DNA of 64,000 nt from positions 41,316,197 through 41,380,196 of the forward strand of contig QVOM02000116.1 in NCBI GenBank assembly GCA_003586115.2. Reading direction: 5' to 3'. A model generated the notes under the pieces. It saw only the letters and a program-made list of their open reading frames with translations. It was not told where the DNA came from and made no database searches. Positions 36,871 to 47,814 of this stretch are shown here, piece by piece (positions within the stretch are counted from its first letter, which is position 1; each line of letters begins with the position of its first letter). A program made the position numbers and the translations under genes. This stretch comes from Salvator merianae (lineage: Eukaryota > Chordata > Lepidosauria > Squamata > Teiidae).

Positions 36871-38929
36871 CTCAGGCAGTTGTGGAACCAGCTTATCCTC
36901 CTCCTCCTTTGTAACCTTTTATTGGGTCATTGAGATTATTTCTGATATACCAACGTTAGGAATGAGGTACAACAGGTTCATTTTGCCATCCTCTTGCTGC
37001 TTTGAAAATGTTTCATGTAAGTGTGGATTGAGGCAGCTTGAGTACAGATAAAATTGGGAAGGAATAGAAGACTCTAGTCTTTCTCAACCACTGAAATTTT
37101 AAGGGCATGCTATGGCTACTGTTCTATGTGGTTGCTTGTTTCCTGTATGTGGGGGGGGAGGCAGGTTAGAAACTTTGTGCAAGCCCTTGAGCACTATTGT
37201 TTACGGAAAGGGATTTTTGAGGAACATAGGTGCCCATTTCCAAAATAATCTGTTCAAGTAATGAGTACAGACATTTACAAAGATGGAAAGAATTGGGGAC
37301 TTCCTTTATGCCATTTTTCTGCATAAGCTAAGCCTGTTCCTCAGAGTGGGAAAGAGAGGCTATAACTAAAGATTGATTTGTGAGAATATTTTCACAGTAA
37401 AGCAAGAGATTTAACTCCCACTAAGTTCAAAATAAGAGTATGTCCTTTTTTGAACTCTTTGTGCTGTCTCTTTACTGAAGAGCAGACAAAGCTATTTCTG
37501 TTCCACGCTAATTGACAGATTAGATATTATGGTAAATATATAGTGGTTGCTGCTATAAAGGGCATTTCCATGGCTGCCCTCTTCTGAATATCTAATAAAT
37601 CTTACTTGATACTGATCTTGTAATGTTCCTGTATTTCTTTATTCCTGCTTCATATTTGCTGCTAGAGACAAAAAGCTTTGTGGAATAATGTAGCCTCCTA
37701 TAGAATGGGAGAAGAGAAATAATGGTACCTACACCTAGCTACCATGTACAGCTAGAAAGATGAATCAGTGGACCAAATAAAACTTCAATATTCATTAGAA
37801 GCACAAATGAAATGCTTCTTAAAATGGCATACTGTGGGCACAGAAGACCAAACTCCCTGCAAAACATAGTAATGCTTGGGAAAATAGAAGGGAGAAGAGG
37901 AAGAGGCCAGCCAGCTAGAAGATGAACAGACTCAGTTATAATAGTGATGAAAATCTCCCTGGCAGGCCCTAGAAAGATCATAGAAGACCAGATAGTCTGG
38001 AGAAAGTCAATCCATATGGTGATTTAGAATTGGCTATGACTGGATAGCATTAAGCAAGCAAACAATATCTTTGCTTATGCTGGCTTGGGAAGAAGAGTGC
38101 ACATACATTCCTGTGAGTGACAATGCTTTTGCATAGGATGTGTGGCCACCAGTGCGGAACCTGAACTCACTGTGGTCCCCCTGAGGACCTCTCTGGTGCC
38201 TGAAAAGCTTGGAGCTCCCTTACTCACTTCCTACAGGAAAAAGGGAACTAGAAGGGGCAGGTTCAGCCTTTAAAATGATACAGACTACAAAATGTTGGAA
38301 TAGAATATTGCATTTCAGTTTCTTCCAAGGCAGAAGACAGTGTCTGTATGCTATTGAGAATGCATTTGCAGTTAAAATCTTCTGACAGAACCATCTGCCA
38401 GGAGGAGAATATCTATTAGTCATCTTTACACAACCTTTGATGACGCTCCATGAGCATATTTGGGGCTGAAGAGAATCATAATTCCAGAAAAAACATACTT
38501 GACAGTTTTATTAGTACAAGGAGATTATGAACAGTTTTATATCCCTTAATACTTTGGAGTAGTTCCTTTATAATGGTTGTTGGAGGCATTGGGTCCTGTT
38601 TGTTCCATAAAGGACCATCAGTGCTTACTTTACAATCACCCTGAACAAGTTTCATTAGTTCCATCACATATGGAACTTCATACAGCACTAACAGGATGTT
38701 GATGAGCAACAGCAAGGTGGAATCATGGACAGTTTGCCTCCCCTGCTCTTCTGCCAGTTGTCTTCCATCTCTTTCCCCATGCCTGCCAAATTCTAGTACT
38801 GTTTGCTATTGTATCCTGATGACTGGTGAAGAAGAATTCATTGTTTTGAAACGTGCTTGTTTCTTTGAGGGTGTTGGTGGTTCACAAGGAGAACCCTGGC
38901 TTTTGAGATGACAATGGGTGGCATGTTTT

Positions 38930-39320
38930 ATTGCTTTTAAACAGGGCTTTAATTGCTTAGGTTTTACAGGCTTTAATCTTTTGATCTGCAGGGGAGACTC
39001 CTCTGGATGTGCTACCACCTTCGGTATTTAAGCGGGTAGGTCCCGGGATAGGGCCTTCTTAGTAGTAGCCCCCAGACTCTAAAATAGTCTCCCTTCTTAG
39101 ATGCATCAGGCACCCTCACTTCATAGGTTCAGGAAATCTGTGGAGACACACCTATTTACTCTGGCCTTTGGCTGAGGAACAGCTTCCCTTCCCCACTTTC
39201 AGGCACTGTTATTTTTTTTAGTGTGTCCATTTTATACTTTTTTTTAAAATTGTAATCTGCCTAGAGACCTCTGGGTATGGGGCAGGATAGAAATGCAAAT
39301 AAATAAATAAATAAAGGTTG
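38930..39320 (+). repeat. LINE/SINE 3' end with (AAAT)n tail
   Basis: Contains 'actctaaaatagtctccctt', 'cacacctatttactctggcc' and 'gtaatctgcctagagacctc', and ends in aaataaataaataaataaa. This is the standard 3' tail of reptile non-LTR retroposons in plus orientation, with its microsatellite tail intact. Confidence 0.65.
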
Positions 39321-40054
39321 AGTTATAAAAGCAACAAATATGTAAATAAACATCTTGAGATCTACAGGATACCACATACCTCTGAATTCTTAACAGATGC
39401 TGTGGAGGCTCCTTTGCTGTCCATTTACTCCTGGGCAGTTCCCCCCTTTATATGTCTGTACAACTGTATCTAAGTTCCCCTGTACATATATACTTTTGTA
39501 CATGAATGGGCACAAAGCAACTAGGGAAGAAAAGGAGTCATTAGCTGTCTGTGGGAATGCTAAAGCAGAGTTTCATGTGGTAAAAATACAACTCTCCCCC
39601 CCCCTCCAAAAAAAATCAGCAGAAAAATAGCAGACCCTGACAGGCAGAGTAGAAATGCATGAAATAAATAAATGGGAAAATTATTTCACAGAGTATGAAA
39701 CAAACTTAATAATGTGATACTTACATATGGCTGCCCAGAAAAGCATCTCATTGAGTTCAGTGGAAGAAACCTCTCGGAAAATACATAAAAGGACTGTATC
39801 CATATATACAGTCAGACCTTGATTTGCCTCATTTCAATCAACATGTTTTCGCTGTTGCACTTACGACACGTTGTGAGCTAGCTCCATATATGCGTCCCCA
39901 TTGCTTCAGTGCTGCATGGTTTGTTGCCCCTGAACTGGGCTGGGATGGCCTGTTTTTCTGCCATTTTTGAATTTGAGTCCAGGAGTAGGGCAGAGGGGAA
40001 AAGTCTGCAGGGAAGGGTGGCAAGCCCAGGGTTTGAGATGCCCAGAAGCAATTG

Positions 40055-40135
40055 ACGGGCCACTGTGTGAAACAGAATGCTGGACTAGATGGGCCGTGGC
40101 CTGATCCAGCAAGGCTCCTCTTATGTTCTCATGTG
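40055..40135 (+). repeat. SINE/LINE tail
   Basis: 'tgctggactagatgggccgt', then 'cctgatccagcaaggctcct' and 'cttatgttctcatg', is a very common reptile retroposon tail. The element at 59,355-59,645 is a longer copy in reverse. Confidence 0.7.
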
Positions 40136-40692
40136 ATCCAGTCATTGGGAAAAGCCGGGAAGATAGAGGCAATGGGAAGATAAAGCTCTCTCATTGAATG
40201 TCCGTCTGTAATTGAGCTGCTGATTGGAACAGAACTAGGACCCTACAAAGGGCACCTCACTCATTGGCTGTTAAAAGTACAGACACTGAGTCTGTAGGGT
40301 CCTCGCTCCGATCATTCAGCAGCTGGACTGCAAACAGGCATCCTGTCTGGATCATCCCTGGAGCAGGTGTCTCACCCCTGCAGATCACCCTCCTCTGCCT
40401 CTCCTGACCTCAGGCTTGACAATGAGGCCATTCCAGGCAGGGTTGCACTCACCTCTTCAGCCCATTGCGGCTTGGGTAAGTTCCCTTAAACTCCGCCTTT
40501 ACATTTAATCTGATTGCTTGATTAGTGTGGTTTCAGTTTCTGTGCCGTTTTGGGGAATCTTAATCCCCATGCAAATTGAGGTGTCACCGTGTATAGTTAT
40601 AGATGTTCAGTTCATAAAAAAAATCTTCTAAAGATGTTAAACTTTTCTGGAACAAATAGTGCTTATTCTTGCAGCAAAGTTTTTTTGTCCTG

Positions 40693-42750
40693 GGCCGCGG
40701 TCACACTTCAAGAAAGTAGTCCGTGTTATACGCAGTTCGAATTCAAACCGTCCCAGCCCCGCTCACACCCAGCACCTGAAAATCCGTTCTCCATTTAATC
40801 TTCACTGCTCACACCTTCCTTTTCCCGTTCTTAGTTGCCTGAAACGGTACCTTTTGTGTCGCCACCCCTTTCCACCGTTGTGCCCCTCCCTTCACTCCGA
40901 TAGGATAATTGCTTGTCAATCAAGTTTTTGAATGCAGGGGGTGGGGGCAGAGAGCTACCTATCCCCTGCCGTCCACCTCCCCGCAGACCCTTCCTTGGCA
41001 AGCAGGTCCTGGTCAGCAGGACTCTGCCTGGCTGGTGAGAAAGTGCGGTGGCTTTTTAAAATTATTATTAAATGGCCACTTTTGCGCGACTGTGTAAATG
41101 CAGAATCTCATCCACGGAGCAGACGGCGGGGTTTTCTCTGCCAAAATCAAGAGAAATCCAGGTAGCCATTTCAGGTATGCTGCAGTTGAAATGGACCTCA
41201 ACCTGGAAGGACTTTCCTATACCCCCCCAGGCCCCTGTCATCCACCTCCCCACCGTCCCCTTCCTTTCTTCCTCCTTTCTAGCCATGCAGACACACATGT
41301 GCTCGCGCAGGGACAAGTTGGATGGGAGGGTTTCAGACACAAAGTAGCAGCAGCAGTTTCCTTCCTTTCTAGCCATGCACACACACGCGCACGCACACAG
41401 GGACAAGCCTGCAAAGTTTCTTTTCCTTTTACAGATTTGCGCTACTTCCGAGCTCCGCAGAACAATAGCAGCACCTCCCCTCTTGCTTCTAGGCATGCAG
41501 ACACCAAGAATAGAGATTAAATAATTAAAACTAAGCACCTTCTCTGTGCTTGGAATCTGCATATGTAGAAAAGAGGGGAGATGCTGCTATTGTTCTGCGG
41601 AGCTCTGAAGTAGCGCAAGCCTGTAAAAGGAAAAGAAAATTTGAAGGCTGCGGCAGCCGAGGATGACGGGGGGAGGGGGGGAGTTGAGAGGTTCATTAAT
41701 GAGTGAGAGAGCTCAGGGACAACTCTTTTGGGGGGTGAGAGAAATTTTATTCTTATTATTTTTAAAGTGTGGAAAAGCAAAAAAAAAAAAAACCCAAACA
41801 ACCAGCCACCCTCCCAAAGTAGTTTCTCTCCACACCTTGCTTTGATCCCTTGTTTAGGATCTAACAAGGAGATTAGAAGGCTTTTTTCTTTTAATTTAAA
41901 GAAGTGTTTAGTAAAAAAAAGAAGCCACAGCCCTCCCTCGCCAGCCAGGCAGGGTCCTGCTCAGCAAGGAAGAGGACGGCGGGGAGGCGGATGGCAGGGG
42001 CCTGGGGGGCGGGGTAGGAAAGTCCTTCCAGGTTGGGGTCCGTTTCAAGTGCCCTTTGGCCAGGTATGGGCTGCATACCTGAAATGGCTACCTGGGGTTT
42101 CCTCGATCTTGGCGGAGAAACCCCGCCGTCCGCTCTCTGGATGAGATTATGCATTTACATAGTGGCCATTTAATAATAATAAAAAAGAAGCCGCTGCACT
42201 CCCTCACCAGCCAGGCAGGGTCCAGCTTACCAAGACCTGCTTGGCAAGGAAGGGAACGGCGCGGAGGTGGACAGCCAGGAGCTGGGGGGATAGATAAATT
42301 GTGGCAGAGGTGATGCTTGGAAACCTGAGCGGAGATAGTACAGGGGAGTGAGTCCTGCTTCAGCAATACTCTTTGCTCTTCCTGCATTCCGGAAGTTGTT
42401 TACTGAGGAGGGCTGGTGATACTGCGGAGGAAGGAAGAAGGGGGGAATGGAAACAACTTGAGGTAATGCCCAGACGTCTCACATTGGCTAAGAGAACAAA
42501 AGGGAAGTTCTGCAGCAACCGCCCACTGCGGCATGGTTCAGCCTCTTTAATCCTCTTCCATGCCCACACCTTTGAAATAAAAACGGAGTATAGCACTACA
42601 ACGGTTTTAGAGCTGTGTTAATCCGAATGTCGGAAAATCCGCGTGGAGGGTAGAAAGTACTGATGAGAAACAGATTTCAATACACAGATGTGGTCAACGA
42701 GATTCTAAAACGGCCAGAACAAGCTTTAAAGTGAAGGTGTGACCGCAGCC
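40693..42750. mobile_element. 2.06-kb foldback DNA transposon with nested inverted repeats
   Basis: The ends are GGCCGCGGTCACACTTCA and, inverted, GGCTGCGGTCACACCTTCA. Arms pair over long stretches: 40,980-41,190 (cctggctggtgag, then ttaaatggccac, gacggcggggttt, ggtagccatttcagg) with 42,060-42,260. An inner pair, 41,425-41,500 with 41,565-41,640, carries TCCGCAGAACAATAGCAGCA. The left arm also has a direct repeat (cctttctagccatgca, twice). No transposase is seen, so it is non-autonomous. It is markedly more GC-rich than the intron, suggesting a young insertion. Confidence 0.8.
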
Positions 42751-43399
42751 TTGGTAATTACCAGTATTACGGGGTTGTGACTGAGCCTGATATGCAAAAC
42801 TGCACATGCTAAAGCTATTTCTTAATCTTCATTTAATATCAGGTTGGCCAGCTGCTTCCTCTAAGATAGCGAGAAAGGTATAATGGAATGGCTGTTGAAG
42901 GAAAAAGAGAAATATTAATAGTTTATTTTACAGCCAAAGTCATAAGCATGACTGTCCTGAAAGGGAGTGGCACTTGAGACCTTTAAGATCAAATTCTACG
43001 ATTACGTAGCTGAACCCCTGAGCAGGATTCTGGACTGATTAGAATTTGTTTTGAGTTTTTGAACAGTCTCGTATGCAAAATAATCGTAGTACAAAACCTC
43101 TCTGCCCGAAGTTGCCATCTGTGAATTCCTAGAGCTGTTGCATTTAATTGTTTAAAATGCAGTTATCAGAAGTCCTTTTTATGGTAAAGAGCATTGGCAC
43201 CAAAATAGTTTCTGACCTTGCTACAAATGTGTCTGTGGAACTTGATTTATAGCTGTTCCCTGTTTCTGTGTGTGTGTTTTGTATTGCTGGTGGAAGAGCA
43301 AGGCATGATTTAAAAAACAAAAAAAGGGATTGGTTTGCTAGTAAAGGCTTTCCCTGGGCTCTTGTTTCAAGGAGCTGTTCCAGTGAGAAAGCACATTAA

Positions 43400-43434
43400 T
43401 GACGGGGTAGGCTGGTGAGGTCATTATGATGTCA
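43400..43434 (+). promoter_or_regulatory. CREM: Cluster of CRE-like sites of the ICER promoter
   Basis: Three CRE-like octamers lie within 35 bp: TGACGGGG (43400), TGAGGTCA (43416-43423) and TGATGTCA (43427-43434), about 90 bp before the ICER start codon. Mammalian ICER is driven by clustered cAMP autoregulatory elements in this position, through which ICER represses its own promoter. None of the three is a perfect CRE here. Confidence 0.7.
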
Positions 43435-43522
43435 GTACTGGAGCTTGTAATCCTGCACATGCTTGCTTGTTTGGAACATTTCATGTTGAGCTAGTGGCAG
43501 AGGAGCAGTCTTTGAGCAGACC

Positions 43523-43547
43523 ATGGCTGTAATGAGAGACGAAACTG
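43523..43547 (+). CDS. CREM: ICER first exon (inducible cAMP early repressor)
   Basis: ATG at 43523 reads MAVMRDET, against MAVTGD(D/E)T in mammals, then donor ACTG^GTAGGT in phase 1. That is the phase needed to splice to 52,282. The product would be a short protein with only the linker and bZIP region, acting as a dominant repressor of CRE transcription. The M-R replacement of T-G is lineage-specific. The match is short but start context, phase, position and upstream sites all agree. Confidence 0.87.
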
Positions 43548-44115
43548 GTAGGTAATTTTGGAATCTACTTCTCATTAGATGAAATTCAGACTGGAGCCCT
43601 GTTTGGATGTTTAAACTGACTTCCATGGAGTTTAAATAGTGTGACTGCAAGTAGGAAGCTAGCTTTTGTTTTGCCAGAATATCCAGAGAAAGTGTTGTTG
43701 ACACATTTTTATTTTTACAGCATGCTGGAAGTTGATTCAATATTTGCTTCACTTACACAGATCAGTTCAACTGATTTGTGTTCTTGACAAGGTCTATATT
43801 TTTGCTTTCTCTTTCTGACTTGAACGTTGAAGCAACTCTTTTATTTGACCAGGAAAATAACTACTCTATCTCCTTCACGAATAGCTTCGAAATGCATGAA
43901 AGATCAATTCTTTAGTTTCTAGCAGCTGGCGTGTGCTTTCTTCAGCTGTGCAATCCATCCTGAAGCATTCCTTTTTAACAGTTATAAAGAACAGAAATAA
44001 TATCGAGGGACCTGTGGTTATTTTAGTGGTTTTTGGCTTGCATGTGCATGCATTCATTTCTGTGCCTGACATACTTGAAAATGGTCCGTTCCACAGCTAA
44101 TCGAGTTCAAAAAGC

Positions 44116-44272
44116 GGACGTCATTAGATTTCCTGGAATCGTGTTTCAGTAACGGGGCTGGAAAAGTTAAACTTCACAAACAACATACACATTGACGTCA
44201 GCTGCGAGTCATGCTGTGATTCAGTCGGTTCCTTTCAGCTTCATCTGGTGTTGCTGCTGACACGTTTTTATA
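44116..44272 (+). promoter_or_regulatory. Candidate second cAMP-responsive intronic promoter
   Basis: A perfect palindromic CRE, TGACGTCA, lies at 44193-44200, with a GGACGTCA at 44116-44123 and an AP-1-like GAGTCA just after. A TATA-like TTTTTATA follows at 44265-44272. This spacing is that of a compact inducible promoter and lies about 130 bp before the exon at 44405. Mammalian knowledge does not predict this second unit; the call is inference. Confidence 0.5.
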
Positions 44273-44404
44273 GTGTTATTCAGTAGCCTGTATTCTGTCT
44301 CTTGAGCTGGCTTGTCTATTTTGTTTGTTGTTAATTCAGCTGTATCTTTTCTAAAGTCATGCTTCGAGATATTGGGCTCATGTGAGCAAAGATCTAGGAC
44401 CGCT

Positions 44405-44438
44405 ATGGCAGACGTCAGTAAAAATTATAATAATTCTG
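44405..44438 (+). CDS. CREM: Candidate alternative CREM first exon
   Basis: ATG at 44405 reads MADVSKNYNNS to a strong donor TTCTG^GTAAGG, phase 1, the same phase as ICER and as the acceptor at 52,282. Splicing there would give MADVSKNYNNSAATGDMPTY..., a second ICER-like short repressor. The exon itself contains GACGTCA over its third and fourth codons. I cannot recall a described isoform with this start. Random occurrence of ATG plus donor is possible, but the promoter-like sequence upstream supports it. Confidence 0.5.
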
Positions 44439-44439
44439 G

Positions 44440-46650
44440 TAAGGGACGGGTTAGGAGGGAACAGAGGCGGGGAGGCGTTGCTAACACTCTTCTTTTCCGT
44501 GTAGATGCTTGGGTCTCCTTTCCAGTATTCATTGGTAGTTTTTTTTAACAGCAATCTTCACAAGTATTTCCCTTCTGTATTCTTGAATGTTGTTGTGGCT
44601 AAAAGTGTTATGTTGTTTTATGTTACTTCAAATGTGCTGTATGCAAATTGATTTAGTTTTCTCTTTCGTCACTTAGTTTCTATTGCCAAAAAACAACCAA
44701 AAAACCTAATAATTAAAAAGAAATCCAATAGCCATGGCAGAGGAGAGCTTTTGTTAGTAACTTTTATTAGTACCAACTAAAATTTAAGTACGAATACCAG
44801 TACTTGAATGCAGAAAATTATCTACAGCAAGCAAGGCTTTACTTAGATAAGTGCTTTGGAAATGCAAATAAGGTTGCCATAAAGGCTAGTGGAATCAAAA
44901 TGACTGTCCGCATTTTGTGCCGTTTTCTTAAAATGAAATTACTGCAAGCTTATGGGGTGTAAACATTCCAACATTTGTACAATTTTAAAATAATTTATCA
45001 AATGGGGATTTGAAGTATTATTTGTCAGTATGGTACTTTAAACCTGAACTGTGTAGAAGTGTTGTAATATATTGGGGATGGACGGCAGAGGGAAAGGTCA
45101 CTGTCTAGAACTTTATAGCCTGTCTGTAGATAGCAGCCAGATTATGCTTTTAATTTCTCTAAAGAAGGTGGAACTTCACAAAACAATACAAGCCCCTCTG
45201 TCAAACTGGATTCCATATCCTCTTCTTTTGTGGTAAAAGTTGCTGCTGGTCATGTGTTGTTGAAGTATACAGTATATCATACTGATGTTTTCACAGAGAA
45301 TAGAGGTCTGAGCATCCAGCTCCATACAACAGCATCATATGAGAGCAAGCAAATAATTAAATATTTAGGCATTTCAGTGAAGTGAATTCTCAGCAGAATG
45401 CTATGATATTTTAGGTCATTGTCTTTGTACTAGCAATAATGCTCATTTTTGTTGACAATATTAATCCAACAGCATCTGGGCTTTTGAAAATGAGTTAACA
45501 GTACTTGTTGTGACCACAGATTTACCTGGAATTTGCCTGGTGAAAATGTATTTTTGGTATTTGATAAAAGTAGCTACTAATTGTTCTTATCCACACTGAA
45601 GCTAATCTCTAGGAAATTATGTTCACCTGTGGCCTGTCACACTTTCTGTGAACCTCAAAATAAGTCAATTGGATCCTAAACTTTCTTACATATTTCTGTT
45701 TTTTATTTTGAACAAACCCTCCTGCTCTCTATTTTGGATTGAAACAAATTGACACAAGCTTTTATATTACGATCTGTTTGTATTTATTTATTTTTTGTAA
45801 CCCATTTTGGTATGTAATTTATAATATATTATTTATGATGAAGTAGCCTGTAATTATTACAGTAGTGTAATGAGTTTTTCAGCTGACTTTAAAAATATCT
45901 CCTCCTCCTGCTCCCCCCCCCCTCCTCCTCCATCAATCCTGTACCCCTTCATGTCCTCCTAAAGAGGCAAGTCACTAGTCTGGTAAATTGGAGCATAGAG
46001 AGATTAAGACTGTGTCCATCTATCAAGCAAGCCACTTTAGGACTTCTGAAGTAACAGAAGTTTGTCTAAGCGAGTGCAGCAGAGTTTTCCACAGTTCTTC
46101 TGTTGTTGCTCTTTGCCAGAACAGGCCTCCAGATCCCCCTGTGTACTATATATGTAAACTGTGTATGCAGTCAGTTAATAAACATGATTTTCCTCCCTAT
46201 TTGGCAGTCATAATGTGGATGATGGGATGAAATATATGCCATCTGAATAATTTCAAATTTTTCAGCAAATGGCTGAGATTCAGCCTTCTGGGGCATGCCT
46301 CCACTGGTCTTCTGGATTATTAGTGCCAGACAGGCTGTGAAAGTATGTTCATCAATGGATCGTGTATACAGTTGACATACATAGTGTACTGTGTGATCTT
46401 CTGGCCTGTTCTGGTAGGTAGTATTGACAGGTAGTATCTCAGGAAATGCTGGCTTTATTTGACTTGTTAGGGTAATCAGGAATGGATCACTAAAGTAAAG
46501 GATGTGGACTAGCAAAAAAGAGGAAAATGAAAGACACAGGTTTGAAAATAATCTGGAAAAAATACTAATTTGGATATACCTTGGCTTTCATGGGGTCAAT
46601 GGGGACATGATGGAGTTCCACTTAAGCTTCCCTTTGATTTCACCAAACCA
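44440..46650. other. CREM intron, no gene seen
   Basis: AT-rich unique sequence with a C/T tract near 45,900 (ctcctcctcctgctccccc). No exon similarity was recognised on either strand. Confidence 0.5.
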
Positions 46651-46652
46651 TG

Positions 46653-47814
46653 GGCTGCCTCCAGATGGCAAGAAGCGATGAAGGATTTAAAGAATCTGCC
46701 ATGATTGCCTCTTGCCCCTCCAGGTGTGAAGAGGAATTGCGGTATTATGGTCACATCTGCAGGCAGCTTTTGCTTGGGGCAGCCAGAAACCAGCCAAGTG
46801 CATGCTCACTTCCTTTTGTTATTTTTTGTGCACATGACTGGCTTTTGGTAGCCCAGATTGACCCCATCATGGAAGCTGCCGACATAATTTTTTAAAATTT
46901 ATTTTTATTACAGTTTAAAATATTTATATAAAAAGAAATAACAAATCATAACAAAAAGTGCCCCCCAAAGTAAAATAAAAAAATTAATACACCAAATTAC
47001 CCACCTACCCCTTGTGCACATCGATTGACAACATCTTGATTAATTCTTCCATCTTCCTTCACTTTAGCTAGACCAAAGAGTTAGTGTCGTTATTTCATCT
47101 CTCAGTCCTTCCAATACTTGGGGTCTCACTGAAAAGTACAATAAGCCTTTCCATTTTTCTCCTGTCTTAGAAAGCAATTTCATACCTTGACTTTTAAATC
47201 GTATTTCCCACATTTTATCAAATTATATTGTTCCGTTAGATACTTATACCAATTATCTAATGTCCATTTAGCTCTTTTCCTCCATCCCAAAACAATTGTT
47301 GATTGTGCTGCATATATCATTTATACTTCCCGACTTCACTTGAAAAAATTTTCTAGTTTGGGTGATAAATTCAAATTTATATTTAAAATATCATTAATTT
47401 TATTCTAAATATCTCTCCAAAATTTTTTATAACATCACACTCCCACCAAAGGTGGAAATATGTTCCTCTCTGTTCACACCCATGCCAGCATTGAGGTAAC
47501 ATCACAGGTATCATATGTGCTAATTGTGATGGTGTTCTATACCATCTGTAAAATATCTTAACTACCATTTCCTGCACCCTATTATTCTTTAATTCACTAA
47601 TTTTCTCCATTTTCTGCACAATATTTTCCCTTGTAATATTAATAGCTGCTGACAGATGTTGAGGTAAAAGGAACTATTGTAGGAAACCCAGCATCATTGC
47701 TCGATTTCCCGTAATAGCGATATTGCAGGATATTGATTAACTAACCTGTGACTGTACTGGCAACACTACAAGTGTGTCTGGCATTCCCAATATATCTCAC
47801 GTCTAGAGGCAGCC
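46653..47814. mobile_element. DNA transposon relic interrupted by an L1
   Basis: The left end GGGCTGCCTCCAGATGG (46,652 on) and the right end TCTAGAGGCAGCC (to 47,814) are inverted partners, similar to those at 5,024. Between them lies an L1 3' end on the minus strand, so the relic was probably split by the L1 insertion. Confidence 0.4.
46886..47640 (-). mobile_element. L1-type LINE, truncated 3' end
   Basis: The minus-strand frame at 47619-47383 contains FYRWYRTPSQLAHMIPVMLP then CWHGCEQRGTYFHLWWECD. This is the C-terminal L1 ORF2 pattern (RYxxTPxxxA...CWxGCxxxGTxxHxWWxC). The rest, out to an A/T-rich end at 46,886, is ORF2 tail with frameshifts and 3' UTR. It is 5'-truncated and cannot be active. 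Confidence 0.87.

Larger units (their letters stand above)
35583..40690. other. CREM intron, left part
   Basis: No recognised exon. I looked for the 12-residue gamma exon (DEETELAPSHMA in mammals) here and in the rest of the intron and did not find it by eye. Content is AT-rich sequence plus retroposon copies listed separately. Confidence 0.5.
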
